From IMG/VR virus record IMGVR_UViG_3300023181_000046, positions 1-41,638 of that record: a stretch of DNA of 41,638 nucleotides. The stretch is one strand, 5' to 3'. Made by a program: the position numbers and the translations under genes. This DNA is from a virus. This document shows positions 1-8,859 of this stretch, one piece after another (the first letter of the stretch is position 1; every line of letters begins with the position of its first letter). Below the pieces are notes generated by a model that saw only the letters and a program-made list of their open reading frames with translations, did not search any database and was not told where the DNA came from.

Positions 1-114
1 GCCGGGAGTAGCAGACTGACCGATAAGAGCATCAGCAATGGCGCGTTTACGAGCGGCTTGCTCTGGCGAGGAGATGGCCTGATTTCCCAGCCATTGGAAC
101 GGAGCGGTTGCCAT
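1..114 (-). CDS. Internal virion/ejection-type protein, N-terminal part (cut by window edge)
   Basis: ATG at 114 overlaps the TAA of the upstream S74 gene (TAATG), and the frame is open to base 1, giving 38 residues starting MATAPFQWLG. The frame at the window's other end (41638, minus strand) continues it exactly, so this is the N-terminus of the protein encoded at 40658-41638; the joined protein would be 364 residues. Its Ala/Gln-rich start with a 'W-x-E-G-L-A-D-I-A' segment is the style seen at the start of podovirus internal virion proteins. The function is inferred from position between tail and ejection genes. Confidence 0.85.
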   Translation of the reverse strand, partial: MATAPFQWLGNQAISSPEQAARKRAIADALIGQSATPG

Positions 115-1253
115 TAAGCTACTGCCTCCAGATAAAGAACGCGGTCAAAGCCATCGTTACCGGTTACAACCGCACCGGGGTGCATTTCCTTCACCTCATC
201 AGCGAGAAGGCCGATCTGATAGCCGCCGCCATCGATATAGCGATAACTATAGACCGTCAGTCCGTTGTCGAGCTTTCCAACCGGCTTAATGTCGGTTTTG
301 GTGCGACGGTCGGAAAGGAGCGGGATCAGCGAAGCGCCAGCCGAGAACAGACCGCCAAGCTGCTGTTGACCAGCGTTGTAACCCTGCATAGCGTTCTGAT
401 ACCCAGCCTGCTGAATTCCAGCAACGTCTGTACCTGCAACTCCGGTTTGAGGTGTCTGACCGAACTGCGGCTGCTGGACCTGAGATTGGCCCGATAGAGC
501 GAGGATTTCATTCAATGGGAGCTGACGCTGTGTGAGCAATTCGTTCATGGATTGCTGGCGTAGCGCGTTCTGCTGGTTGAACTGGTTGTTAGCGTTGCCG
601 TACTGCTGCTGTAGAGCCGAATTGGCGAAGTTACCGGCGTTGAGCGCCATACCCTGCAAGCGCGATTGTTCCTGACCGCCCTGCAACAGGATGGATGTGC
701 GCTGATCGTTAACGCCCTGCTGAAACCGCCCCATCTGCTGGTCGTAAGCTGTGGTTCCGGGGCGGATGCCACGATTGACCAAGGACGTTTCAAACTGCTG
801 GCGCTGCTGATCGATCTGCGGATTGAGCCGCGAGAATAGCCCCTCCTCAACGCGCTGGCGATCACCCGAAAAATCATTTGAGCCAAGCGAGGTCTGAAGC
901 TGGGGAGCGGCAGAAACCGAACCCGCGCCGGGAAGGCCGGAGAAATCCAAGTCCCGATTGAGCAAGCCACCCAACCGAGCAGACTGCTGCTGAGCCACGT
1001 TAGCAAGGTTCTGTGTTGTTTGTTGACCGGTGTTCTGTAGCTGCTGACCCGCTGCGGAAAGCGACTGCGTGGCCTGAAATCGCGGTGTACCATCAGCCCA
1101 TGTGCCAATCTGGTCATATGCCAGGGTTCCGTTTGGCGTGATTTGGTTCACAGCATTGAGACCGGCCTGCGAAATAGCCGTATCGCGGTTGGAGGCTGTT
1201 TGCTGGTTGATCGTATTTACCGGATCGGGGGCTGCTGGTGCGCCTTTGCCCAT
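114..1253 (-). CDS. Virion protein with C-terminal S74 (intramolecular chaperone) domain
   Basis: A 379-residue protein, very rich in Gln, Asn and Ala over residues 1-300. The last ~66 residues match the peptidase S74/endosialidase chaperone domain, starting SDRRTKTDI. In that family a Ser and a Lys five residues later carry out self-cleavage just before the Ser; here they would be S314 and K319. S74 domains help trimeric fibres or spikes fold and are then released. The domain is shorter than the usual 100 or more residues, so cleavage is not certain. No beta-helical fibre region is obvious, so it may be a tail-hub or internal protein rather than a classic fibre. It is coupled by TAATG to the next gene and lies directly after the GNAT gene. 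Confidence 0.75.
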   Translation of the reverse strand: MGKGAPAAPDPVNTINQQTASNRDTAISQAGLNAVNQITPNGTLAYDQIGTWADGTPRFQATQSLSAAGQQLQNTGQQTTQNLANVAQQQSARLGGLLNRDLDFSGLPGAGSVSAAPQLQTSLGSNDFSGDRQRVEEGLFSRLNPQIDQQRQQFETSLVNRGIRPGTTAYDQQMGRFQQGVNDQRTSILLQGGQEQSRLQGMALNAGNFANSALQQQYGNANNQFNQQNALRQQSMNELLTQRQLPLNEILALSGQSQVQQPQFGQTPQTGVAGTDVAGIQQAGYQNAMQGYNAGQQQLGGLFSAGASLIPLLSDRRTKTDIKPVGKLDNGLTVYSYRYIDGGGYQIGLLADEVKEMHPGAVVTGNDGFDRVLYLEAVA

Positions 1254-1676
1254 CTATTGGCTCCTATACCGGCTTTTCAGCCAATCATCGTCGGTTAACG
1301 TGGCAATCACTTCATCCTCTACCCTACCGCGAAGGCGCGGGATTGTATAGAGATTGAAGCCCAATCTGCGAGCAATGTTCAGCATACGATCATTATGCTC
1401 CGAGATACGCAGCGCGATAAGCTGACACCCCAGAATGTCGAATGCGTAGCCAAACACCGTCTGGATCATTTTGCGGCTCATCCATGACGGTGTTTCGCCG
1501 TAGCTGGTAATTTCGATGACGCCGGTTTCTGGATACCAATTGTGGAGTACGCTGGCACCAAGGATACGCCTGTCCTTAACATTGGCGATTGAGTAGCTCT
1601 CGGACCACGGACGGATGCCGAGGTTATGAGCCACCCACTTATCAATTACCGGATCGCCACAAACGATTTCAGACAC
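1254..1676 (-). CDS. GNAT-family N-acetyltransferase
   Basis: About 140 residues from a GTG start at 1676, which overlaps the end of the upstream hub gene by 8 bases; longer versions are possible but lie wholly inside that gene. The sequence has a GNAT layout: a central strand region (GVIEITSYGE), an alpha segment (RKMIQTVFGYAFD) and the C-terminal ISEHNDRMLNIARRLGF motif, typical of the acetyl-CoA-binding half (N-x-R-x-x-x-x-A-R-x-x-G-F). Acetyltransferases occur in the structural operons of many podoviruses. The substrate is unknown; a virion protein or host surface component are both possible. Confidence 0.8.
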   Translation of the reverse strand: MSEIVCGDPVIDKWVAHNLGIRPWSESYSIANVKDRRILGASVLHNWYPETGVIEITSYGETPSWMSRKMIQTVFGYAFDILGCQLIALRISEHNDRMLNIARRLGFNLYTIPRLRGRVEDEVIATLTDDDWLKSRYRSQ

Positions 1677-3270
1677 CGTACCCCCCCGGAACAGTCGTGT
1701 GATAAACAGAGACAAGCTCAATCTCTGGCGTGTTGACACCGTTGACCGGAACCTGAACCTCCATGGAGAACACCAAGCCTGTCCTGCTAATCGAAAGCTG
1801 ACGCGAGCGGACGTTGTACTGAACCGTGCCGTTATCGAATTGCGCTACGTCCCAAAGCCCTTCATCATAGAGCGAGCTTGCCGTATTATCGGGCTCGACA
1901 TTCGGAGAAATCGGGAACTCTTGCTTATAGTCGGTCGAGGCGCTGAGCCTGAAAGCAAACGGGCGCGTCGTGTTCCAGATAGCCTGCGCTTGCTTGATTG
2001 ATTTAGTCCAGCCGGGGGAGCCCAGATGATCCCACGCGAACGCGGCTTGGGCATTGTACGGCATGCCATTATCCGAACCGCCGACTTCTGCCAGCCGGAC
2101 AGTCCCATCATTGCAGCCGAAATACATTTGGCGCGTATGGATGGCAAAGCAGCGATTATCCCATCCGGTATAGGTTGAGATTGAGCCCGTTTTCAGATTG
2201 CCAACAATGGTCATTGGCTCCTGATTTTCAGTGGCAGGGGTGTTGACGTAGAATGCGTCTTTATCGTCCCACTTGGCGACCTCCCATGGCAGCGTAGCGC
2301 GTTCTTGCGCAGCCCGCTTCCATGTCGGCTCAATCTTGACCGATATTGCATCCATGCCCAAAGCGCCGGGGTCTTTGTATCGAGCAGCGGAAACTGGAAC
2401 CAACCCCATTTCGGTAGCAACAACGATATCGCCGCCAGCCCTGAACCAGCCGTTCTTGCCGAGGGGCCGGGAAATGTCATAGACGTTGACCAACCCCCAA
2501 TCGTCACTCTCAGGGAATGCGCCGGAGAACACAGCCGCCTCGCCCTCGCTGGACATGACGACAAGGTAAGCCTGCATTGAAGCAGCGCCGCTCTCGCTGG
2601 ACCATGTTGCGGTGAACGTGATAACGCCGCCCTTGGTAAAAACGCCCGCCAGAGACAATACCTGGGCAGCCCCCCCGACGCTATCGACAGGGAGATACCA
2701 AACGTTCAGGCTGCTGGTCTCAACCATGTAGATGCGGTTGCGGTATGCATTGATATGGATGATGTTCGAGGTATCGACGCCGGTAATGGCGATGGGAGTA
2801 GATGCGGCATTCACCGCCTGCCAGCTTGTTCCATCGTATAGCGCAAGATCATCCGTCCCGTTCACAGCAGGCATGTAGTTGCCGCCCGTCACCGGGAAAT
2901 TAATGAACGAGTAGTAATTGCTGGTCTGGCCGGTTACAGCGGGGGCAGGAGGAACATCAGGATCAGCCGGGGTCGTTATGTCGGTGATATTGCCACCTGC
3001 CCCGGCAAAGATAGACCGCGTTGCGCCAACATAGCTCATCAGGCTTTCGACCGGATCGCCTAGCGTGGCATGCAGTCTGTTGCCACCACGAACGGAAATC
3101 CCGGTTCGGGTCGGACGCCAATTGCTGAGAACGATAGCGGTCCCCGGCTCCATAGCGCCGATGTTCTGAGACGTAACAAGCCCGCCAACGGGGGCAGGCA
3201 AGGGCTTGGGGATAATCTGCGGTCGCGGCTGTCGTTGGCTTGCTCGCGAGAGCCTGTTGCCGAGGCTCAT
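1669..3270 (-). CDS. Packaged-DNA stabilisation / tail hub protein (P22 gp10-like)
   Basis: 533 residues of mostly beta-strand character with repeated aromatic, Gly and Asn turns (for example NIIHINAYRNRIYMVE and GWDNRCFAIHTRQMYFGCND), the look of the beta-propeller 'stabilisation' proteins that plug the portal of P22-type phages. The N-terminus carries a Pro-rich leader (PKPLPAPVGGLVTSQNI) common in this family. The context fits: it is translationally coupled (ATGA, 3267-3270) to a head-tail adaptor and sits between head and tail genes. The role is to close the neck after packaging and mount the tail. The family call is from recall of sequence style and order, not a search. Confidence 0.7.
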   Translation of the reverse strand: MSLGNRLSRASQRQPRPQIIPKPLPAPVGGLVTSQNIGAMEPGTAIVLSNWRPTRTGISVRGGNRLHATLGDPVESLMSYVGATRSIFAGAGGNITDITTPADPDVPPAPAVTGQTSNYYSFINFPVTGGNYMPAVNGTDDLALYDGTSWQAVNAASTPIAITGVDTSNIIHINAYRNRIYMVETSSLNVWYLPVDSVGGAAQVLSLAGVFTKGGVITFTATWSSESGAASMQAYLVVMSSEGEAAVFSGAFPESDDWGLVNVYDISRPLGKNGWFRAGGDIVVATEMGLVPVSAARYKDPGALGMDAISVKIEPTWKRAAQERATLPWEVAKWDDKDAFYVNTPATENQEPMTIVGNLKTGSISTYTGWDNRCFAIHTRQMYFGCNDGTVRLAEVGGSDNGMPYNAQAAFAWDHLGSPGWTKSIKQAQAIWNTTRPFAFRLSASTDYKQEFPISPNVEPDNTASSLYDEGLWDVAQFDNGTVQYNVRSRQLSISRTGLVFSMEVQVPVNGVNTPEIELVSVYHTTVPGGYGV

Positions 3271-3944
3271 GCGAAGGCTCCAGGGATAGTGTACCGGCCA
3301 CGGCGACCGCCAGAGATTATCGTCTGCCTTGATCCAACATCGCGGAAACGCTGCTTTTCCAAGCGCTCCTGATACTTGGCGAGGTCGGTAGAGAAATCGT
3401 AACCCTTGCTATCCTTCCAATTCCAGATGATGCCGAGCCTTAGCAATTCATCATCAAGAACAAACGTGTCGGTGTCAGCGGTGAACGTCGATGGATCAGC
3501 GCCGACGACAATGCTTGTTGAGATATACCCGTAGGATAGCGGAGTGTTGAGCGGCATGATCGGCATGATGTTGAGGTTTCCGCCAAACACCATCCAGCGC
3601 TGTTCCCATGTGGCAACCGGGTAGTCGATCAATTCAAGCCAATGGTTGAAGTCCTGCATTTGCTGGGCCGGATAAAACCGCCAGTTAGGACCAATGAGCG
3701 AGGCGTCCTTGACCATGCGGCTATAGTCGGACGGAAGCGGGAACGCCGTTAGTGCGCCATCCCCGTTGATTGTTGCCGTTCTGATAAGGCGCTGCCAATC
3801 ATAATCGTCAAGGATTTGCAGCGCCGCTGTGTTGACGGTATCGATCAGTTCCAAAGCCGTGCGATCAGTGCTTGAGTAGAGCGTTTGAGGGCGCTCTACG
3901 TCAATTGAAAGGCTGGCTGCCTGCACGATTTGGATAATGTTCAT
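3267..3944 (-). CDS. Head-tail adaptor / tail accessory protein (P22 gp4- or T7 gp11-like)
   Basis: 225 residues. The N-terminal half is helical (ALELIDTVNTAALQILDDYD), followed by beta-rich sequence with 'W-R-F-Y-P' and 'LPSDYSRMVKDASL', a pattern characteristic of podovirus head-tail adaptors (W-x-R and LP-x-D-Y-x-R-x-V). Adaptors of this class form a ring below the portal. The start ATG overlaps the upstream TAA (TAATG), and the stop overlaps the hub gene start. It may equally be called tail tube protein A; both names describe the same neck position. Confidence 0.72.
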   Translation of the reverse strand: MNIIQIVQAASLSIDVERPQTLYSSTDRTALELIDTVNTAALQILDDYDWQRLIRTATINGDGALTAFPLPSDYSRMVKDASLIGPNWRFYPAQQMQDFNHWLELIDYPVATWEQRWMVFGGNLNIMPIMPLNTPLSYGYISTSIVVGADPSTFTADTDTFVLDDELLRLGIIWNWKDSKGYDFSTDLAKYQERLEKQRFRDVGSRQTIISGGRRGRYTIPGAFA

Positions 3945-4675
3945 TATGCCTCGCTAGGCGTAAGGTCGCTTAGGATGCTAAGAAGCGTCTGCCGAGATGG
4001 GTTGCCCTTGGGGCGCGTATCGGTAATGGCCTCAATCTTATCCTTTAGCTCTGCGTCGGTCAGCCCGTCATATACATCCACCGGGGCAAGATCCTCAACA
4101 TAGCTGGGAACGAACTGCTCGGGCTCAGAGCCAATCGGCGTAGGACGGCCAGCCTCAACCATGCGGGCAAGCTCATCATTCCGAGACTGTAGGGCTGCAA
4201 GCTGGGCAAGAACGTCCTTCATATCCACACGGCCACCCGCAGCGGCAAGATACTTCTGCGCCGACTGTTTCAGCGCGTGACCCTGCGGCCCAAGGTTCTT
4301 GATGTTCTGGCCTTCAAGGCTGGCGAGGTTTTCAATGCTGAAGATGGACAGCGCCTTGAGCGTCGAAAGCTGGACAGCGGTTAGACCCGGCAGGTTCTGA
4401 AGTGGCGTACCCTTGGCCTCATTGCCGCCCGTTTCCTTGAACTTCTTGTAATGGTCTGGGAAGCGCATCGCATGGGTGATGACTTCACCGTTCTTTTCCT
4501 CATGGAAACCATGGGCAAGATCGTGGAAGTTGAAATTCCGGTTGCCCGCGAAGCGATATTCGATGCGCTCCTCATCAACGAAAATGGGACGGCCAGCCTC
4601 ACGAGAAGCAAGAACGTCCTCGGTCTGGGCGACGTAAAAGATAGGCGTCATGCCTGCCTGTTCAGCGGTCTGCAT
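3944..4675 (-). CDS. Head-region protein of unknown function with helical C-terminal motifs
   Basis: 243 residues downstream of the capsid genes and upstream of the adaptor. Residues ~1-90 include an HDLAHGFHEEKNGEVITHAM segment; residues ~95-140 (LTAVQLSTLKALSIFSIENL) look like a helix-hairpin-helix; the last 40 residues (LTDAELKDKIEAITDTRPKG) resemble an HeH/SAP-like helical motif. A coiled stretch (AQLAALQSRNDELARMV) lies between. Position suggests a head-completion or minor head protein; the enzymatic or binding role is not known. It has its own SD (AAGGAAC) before the ATG. Confidence 0.65.
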   Translation of the reverse strand: MQTAEQAGMTPIFYVAQTEDVLASREAGRPIFVDEERIEYRFAGNRNFNFHDLAHGFHEEKNGEVITHAMRFPDHYKKFKETGGNEAKGTPLQNLPGLTAVQLSTLKALSIFSIENLASLEGQNIKNLGPQGHALKQSAQKYLAAAGGRVDMKDVLAQLAALQSRNDELARMVEAGRPTPIGSEPEQFVPSYVEDLAPVDVYDGLTDAELKDKIEAITDTRPKGNPSRQTLLSILSDLTPSEA

Positions 4676-4698
4676 TTATTGTTCCTTATGTCTGAGAT

Positions 4699-4726
4699 AA
4701 GAGAAAGGCCGGAGCGAACCCCGGCC
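4699..4726 (-). terminator. Leftward intrinsic terminator after the capsid genes
   Basis: On the minus strand, GGCCGG and CCGGCC form a perfect 6-bp stem around a short loop, followed by TTTCTCTT. It sits between the capsid-accessory gene (4735-5070) and the next head gene. It probably lets only part of the transcripts read through, so capsid subunits are made in excess of neck proteins. Confidence 0.65.
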
Positions 4727-4734
4727 CCTTTGTC

Positions 4735-5070
4735 TTAGGTTGGGTTGGCGTTAAACGCCCCACGCCGAACGTGGACGGCTTCACCAGTCAAAATCGCAAG
4801 GCCGGGAGGGGTGTAGAAACCACCCGCGCCAGTTGCAATGGACTTGGTTGCCGGGGTCATCACGACCTGAGTACCGGTAGTTGCAGTAGCCGCAATGTCA
4901 GCGGTTGCCACAACCCAGAAGTATTCACCACCATCAACGCCACGAACTACCGAACCAAGCTGATAGGATGGAGCGCCGATGGCGTTGGCCCCGTCATAGA
5001 ACGCCTGAGGGGCAAACTTCTGCGTAACGTCAGGGCCGAGAGAAGGAGTGATGCGGAAAGGGTATGCCAT
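4735..5070 (-). CDS. Small capsid-associated (possible decoration) protein
   Basis: 111 residues, Ala/Thr/Gly-rich, beta-type sequence. It lies 12 bases after the major capsid gene with a strong SD (AAGGAG) before the ATG, and is followed by a terminator. Small Thr/Ala-rich proteins paired with capsid genes are often decoration or head-stabilising proteins, but no family motif was recognised, so the role is inferred from position and size only. Confidence 0.6.
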   Translation of the reverse strand: MAYPFRITPSLGPDVTQKFAPQAFYDGANAIGAPSYQLGSVVRGVDGGEYFWVVATADIAATATTGTQVVMTPATKSIATGAGGFYTPPGLAILTGEAVHVRRGAFNANPT

Positions 5071-5082
5071 GTTATTTTCTCC

Positions 5083-6096
5083 TTACGCTGCCGGGTTGCT
5101 GTCATAGAAGCGGAAGCTGTACTGGGGGTTGCCCAGAACAAACTGACCTTCCCAGCCGATGAACTGAGCCAGCGCATCCTGGTTGAGAGGCATCTGGCCG
5201 TCACCTTCGAACAGACGATCAAAGGCGAATTCATCGCGGTAGTAGACGAACAGCGAACGGCTTTCGAGACCATAGGTCGTATTGGCTGGCATGGACGACC
5301 GAATGCCCGAAGCCAGAACCGCATCAGCACGGCGACCCGAACCGATGAACTCCAGAGCCGAGAACCCGATAGCGCCAAGGCGCGTCTGGTTCACAATGCG
5401 CTGGTGTGCAACCATCGAGGCTTCAAGAGCGCTGAAATGCTCCTGAGACATAACCAGAAGGTCAGCGGAGCGATTGCCCTTGGTACGACGACCAATGATT
5501 TCTCGGAGCATCGGCTGGATCGTGGTCGATGTGACCTGAGTACCGATAGTCGGGAAAGCAGAGTTAGCGTCCCAAGAAGTCGTCTGCCATTCCGGGATAG
5601 TGCGGGAGATACCGCCATAGGTTCCGGTATTAACGACAGTAGGAAGGGCAGCGCCCAGACCAATCATGTCACGGCCATTGAAGGCGGTGCCGTTGCCGTT
5701 GATAGCAACTTCGAGGCCGTCATTCAGGCTTTCGGTAGCAGCCTGCACATAAGAGCGAATGAGCGGGATCATTCGATCGCCGGTATTGGCGCGAATTTCA
5801 GTACCGGTAAAGCTGATCGGGGCATAGATGGCGCTGGGCTGGAACACAGCGTCGTTGAACAGTTCAATAGGCGGGTTTTCGAGGAAGTCATAGCCCGTCG
5901 CCCACTGAGTGCCCTGCTTGGCAAACTGAAGGTGATGGCGGATTTCCGGGCCGTCAAAAGAGCGGTAGTTGCCCTTTTCCTTGACGGTATTGAAAACCAC
6001 GTTGGAGTTGTAGACGAGTTCCTCAATGCCAGGCTTGTAGTATGCCAGAGTTGCAGAGAGGGTCTGCTGATACGCACGCACCGGATTAATGGGCAT
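5083..6096 (-). CDS. Major capsid protein (HK97-fold type)
   Basis: 337 residues. Its size, its place directly after a scaffold-like gene, and segments such as VFNTVKEKGNYRSFDG (strand after an N-arm), FTGTEIRANTGDRMI, ESLNDGLEVAINGNG (spine-helix-like) and LLVMSQEHFSALEASM fit the capsid proteins of P22/Brucella-type podoviruses. The C-terminus (GNPQYSFRFYDSNPAA) is a typical beta ending. It assembles the icosahedral head on the scaffold from the upstream gene. The start has an AAGGGA SD eight bases upstream. Confidence 0.85.
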   Translation of the reverse strand: MPINPVRAYQQTLSATLAYYKPGIEELVYNSNVVFNTVKEKGNYRSFDGPEIRHHLQFAKQGTQWATGYDFLENPPIELFNDAVFQPSAIYAPISFTGTEIRANTGDRMIPLIRSYVQAATESLNDGLEVAINGNGTAFNGRDMIGLGAALPTVVNTGTYGGISRTIPEWQTTSWDANSAFPTIGTQVTSTTIQPMLREIIGRRTKGNRSADLLVMSQEHFSALEASMVAHQRIVNQTRLGAIGFSALEFIGSGRRADAVLASGIRSSMPANTTYGLESRSLFVYYRDEFAFDRLFEGDGQMPLNQDALAQFIGWEGQFVLGNPQYSFRFYDSNPAA

Positions 6097-6121
6097 GTAA
6101 CATTCCCTTAGGGTTTAGAGG

Positions 6122-7300
6122 CTAACCATTGACGGACCTTGCCGCCAGTTTTAGCGCCTCATCGAGTGACACTTTGGCAGACTTGCGCGGGACTTCCGCC
6201 CCATACGTCAAACTGCCTTTTACGGATTTTGTGCCAGCCGGGTTTATCGGCCTCTGGACATTCTGCGCCGGGTTTAGCGGCTCATGCTGGGCATTGTTGC
6301 CAACGGGGTTTATCCGTTCGGCCATATCGGTAGCAGCGAACAACCTCTGTCGTTCATCAGCAATGGACGATAGTTTATCACTGTTCCAGAAAAACGCAAT
6401 ATCCGACCGAAGCTCATCGAAGCGGGGATGCTTTTCGCGAACCTCATTGAACAGCGTGTTCTCAACGTTCTGGACAGCCTGCCGCTGCTGCTCGGCCTGA
6501 GACATTTGCTGCTGATGCTGAAGCTGCTGGCTTAGCTGCTGAACCGTCTGCTGAAGTTGCGAAACTGCGGGGTCGGCCTTTGGCCGCTGGGGTGCGCTGA
6601 GAACATGCTGCGCGTACTGCTCTGGGGTAATGCCCAGAGACTTTAGAATGCGCTCGATGCCGCCGACTGGATCGTTTTTAAGCTGGTTGTCGATAGCCAC
6701 ATAATTCGCAAGCGCGGCCTTAACTGTCGTACCTGCTCCCTTGGCAAGGTCATCGAACTCACGAAGCTCCTTGCGGTACTCCATAGCTTCTCGGCCTTCC
6801 TCAAGGCCCTTTTCGTAATTCTCCTTCATGCGGTAAACTTCCGATCGCACATCATCATTAGTCAATGCCCACGCCTCTTTGGCGCGTGGCAAGAAGTGAG
6901 CAGGAGCGCGGGTGATATCCCGGCCCTCAGACGGACGAGGTTCGTCACGCCCCTGCTCTACTTCCGCACCTGCCGCCTGCTCCTCAGCGACGGCTGGTTC
7001 TGTTTCTGCCTTTGGCTTGGCAGCGAATTTCCCATTCTCTCCACGCTCGGGAGTGAGTTTCTCCGGCTTTGGTTCCTCAGCCTTGGCCTTTGGCTTAGGC
7101 TCTTCTTTGGCCTTTGGGTCCTTATCGGCGTTGTCCTTCGTCTCAGCAGCGGCCTGCTTAACCGCGTCCTCAAGGGACATGGGCTTTTCAACCTCGGCCA
7201 CTTCAGGAGTGATAGGCTCGGGACGATAATCAGCAGCACCTGGGGCGGGCGCATCAACGTCAATTACGGTGGACGGCACTTCTGCGTTAAGATCGTTCAT
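6122..7300 (-). CDS. Scaffolding-type capsid assembly protein
   Basis: 392 residues, highly charged and low in aromatics. Residues ~30-125 are Lys/Glu/Pro/Ala-rich and probably disordered; residues ~240-285 form a Gln-rich coiled coil (VSQLQQTVQQLSQQLQHQQ); the C-terminal end is basic and helical (KVSLDEALKLAARSVNG). This is the classic make-up of phage scaffolds: a flexible N-terminus, a coiled coil and a short basic helix that binds capsid subunits. It lies immediately upstream of the major capsid gene and has an AGGAAA SD. Confidence 0.82.
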   Translation of the reverse strand: MNDLNAEVPSTVIDVDAPAPGAADYRPEPITPEVAEVEKPMSLEDAVKQAAAETKDNADKDPKAKEEPKPKAKAEEPKPEKLTPERGENGKFAAKPKAETEPAVAEEQAAGAEVEQGRDEPRPSEGRDITRAPAHFLPRAKEAWALTNDDVRSEVYRMKENYEKGLEEGREAMEYRKELREFDDLAKGAGTTVKAALANYVAIDNQLKNDPVGGIERILKSLGITPEQYAQHVLSAPQRPKADPAVSQLQQTVQQLSQQLQHQQQMSQAEQQRQAVQNVENTLFNEVREKHPRFDELRSDIAFFWNSDKLSSIADERQRLFAATDMAERINPVGNNAQHEPLNPAQNVQRPINPAGTKSVKGSLTYGAEVPRKSAKVSLDEALKLAARSVNG

Positions 7301-7329
7301 TGTGTTTCCTGTCTGAGAGGAGGGTTAGA

Positions 7330-7689
7330 TTATTCACCAAGTCGGCCAGCGGTCAGGTCAGCAAAGGCGCGTTCGGTAGCTTCGCGGATCAGGTTCTCAT
7401 CGGGTTTGCGGTTGGCCTGCGCCTGTTTCTTGTAAGACTGGTCATCTCCAACCTCCACAAAGGTCGCGCCTTGAGGATTTCCACCCGGCTTGTAGCTCTC
7501 CCGCATTTTGGCTTTGGAAGTGTACATCTGGCCGTCTGCCATGCTCATCAGCGGCTCTTGATCGTCACTGGTGTTGATACGCGGTCGCGGGGCTGGGTTT
7601 CGGTCATCGTAAGTGCGATAGACGATTGGCTCTATTTCATTCGTATCGAGATTTAGGAACCCGCCCGGAACTGATCTGTACCGGGTCAT
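7330..7689 (-). CDS. Hypothetical protein upstream of scaffold
   Basis: 119 residues from ATG 7689, chosen because GGAGG lies just upstream and the start overlaps the previous stop (ATGA). It is polar, with many Arg, Asp and Gln (SVPGGFLNLDTNEIEPIVYR at the start, helical REATERAFADLTAGRL at the end). It carries one of the six TTTGGCTTTGG 11-mers (7507-7517, reading S-K-A-K). No family recognised; its place among head genes suggests a minor virion or assembly role. Confidence 0.65.
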   Translation of the reverse strand: MTRYRSVPGGFLNLDTNEIEPIVYRTYDDRNPAPRPRINTSDDQEPLMSMADGQMYTSKAKMRESYKPGGNPQGATFVEVGDDQSYKKQAQANRKPDENLIREATERAFADLTAGRLGE

Positions 7690-7808
7690 ACGAACCTCCA
7701 CGCGACCTTGGCAATTCCGATAGCCGCCGCGATAATGCCGATCCGTATCCCAACCCACAGTCCAATCGCGCGGAGCTTTTCGCCGTCTGAGAGCGAATGT
7801 TTTTCCAT
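7686..7808 (-). CDS. Small single-span membrane protein (40 aa)
   Basis: ATG at 7808 shares its A with the TAA of the collagen-like gene, and the stop overlaps the next start (ATGA). After a polar start (MEKHSLSDGEKLRA), one hydrophobic segment follows (IGLWVGIRIGIIAAAIGIAK), ending WRFV. Small membrane peptides amid tail genes are usual in phages; the function is unknown. Confidence 0.6.
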   Translation of the reverse strand: MEKHSLSDGEKLRAIGLWVGIRIGIIAAAIGIAKVAWRFV

Positions 7809-8536
7809 TATCCTAGTGCCTGATCCGTTGCTGATGTAATTGTTGCTGTCGTCCCTGAGACGCGACGAAGCGCCCAGAACCACCCCGTAGGAACCCAAGC
7901 TGACAACTGATTGCGTTGCCCTATGCCCAAGCCGATAACCAATGCAATTCCCGTCACGGATGCACGGAATGTCGCAACTGCCGTACCGCCCGTTCCTGCT
8001 GCCACCTGAGCCTGAACAGGGCCAATGCGCAGTTCTACGGTGTCGGCCTGTGTGCCAATCACTGTCACTGTATAAGCCGTGTCGATCATCGCGCTGATAA
8101 AGCTGGGCTTCGTCGGGACAGATGCCGCGTAAGCCGTGCCGAAGGTGGGCGTCACCACAGTCGGAGCAGAGACAAGGGCTGGGCCTGCCGGTCCGGTCAA
8201 ACCTGTATTGCCGCGTGGGATGATGAAATCTAGCGTAGCGGCGCTGGATGTACCAACGTTCGTAACGGATGCCGGTGACCCAGCCGCGCCTGTCGTGGTC
8301 GATCCTACGGCGATTGTAGCGGCGCTCCCATTGCTCCCATTCGCGCCGTTAGACCCCGAATTTCCGCGAGGAATGGTGAAGTTTAGTACTGCATCTTCGC
8401 TTGTGCCGGTGTTGGTTATAGAGACACTAGAACCGGGCGCGCCAGTCGTTACTGACCCAACAGATACACTTGCGCCGTCTCCGCTAGACCCCGGCCTTCC
8501 CTTAGATAGGTTTGTAACGCTCCATCCCGTTTTCAT
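7808..8536 (-). CDS. Collagen-like tail appendage protein
   Basis: 242 residues. Residues ~15-125 contain two tandem copies of a ~40-residue module: V-G-S-(V/T)-T-T-G-A-(P/A)-G-S, then T-N-(T/V)-G-T-S, then L-(N/D)-F-(T/I)-I-P-R-G-N-(S/T)-G, joined by Gly-X-Y-like stretches (GSNGANGSNGS, GLTGPAGPA). Such modules form the trimeric shafts of phage fibres. The C-terminal ~110 residues are beta-rich and could be the tip. It is translationally coupled to both neighbours and is likely part of the receptor-binding apparatus. Confidence 0.75.
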   Translation of the reverse strand: MKTGWSVTNLSKGRPGSSGDGASVSVGSVTTGAPGSSVSITNTGTSEDAVLNFTIPRGNSGSNGANGSNGSAATIAVGSTTTGAAGSPASVTNVGTSSAATLDFIIPRGNTGLTGPAGPALVSAPTVVTPTFGTAYAASVPTKPSFISAMIDTAYTVTVIGTQADTVELRIGPVQAQVAAGTGGTAVATFRASVTGIALVIGLGIGQRNQLSAWVPTGWFWALRRVSGTTATITSATDQALG

Positions 8537-8850
8537 GCTGATCCAATCTCGAAATCAACAGCGCCAGCGGCAGACAGGCCCGGATCAAGCGTAATCTCGA
8601 ATGCCTCACCGGGGCCGTATTTATACGTGTTCGCACTCTCGGAACTTTTGTACCTGATCTGCCCGCCATCGGTCACGTAGTACGGGCCTGCCACGAGATT
8701 GCTTGCCGACCAGAACCAGACACGCAGGCTTGTCGCAGAGGCATGGGAGAACGTCAGGAACAGTTCACGTGCAAGGAAATGCTCGTTAGCTCCCGGAGTG
8801 AAGATAACGTGCGGCCCCGGACCTGTAATGTCTATGCTTTGACGCGCCAA
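8533..8850 (-). CDS. Small tail/appendage structural protein
   Basis: 105 residues from a TTG start (8850) preceded by a G-rich SD (AGGGGG). It is beta-rich with many aromatics (LRVWFWSASNL, GQIRYKSSESANTYKYGPGE), resembling a small carbohydrate-binding or fibre-tip domain. Its stop overlaps the collagen-like gene start. The role in the adsorption structure is inferred from position. Confidence 0.6.
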   Translation of the reverse strand: MARQSIDITGPGPHVIFTPGANEHFLARELFLTFSHASATSLRVWFWSASNLVAGPYYVTDGGQIRYKSSESANTYKYGPGEAFEITLDPGLSAAGAVDFEIGSA

Positions 8851-8859
8851 CCCGACCCC

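Noticed and set aside
4771-6111. 446-codon plus-strand open frame opposite the capsid genes
   Set aside because: Fully antisense to well-supported capsid genes, with no SD and no recognisable protein character; it is a shadow of their codon use.
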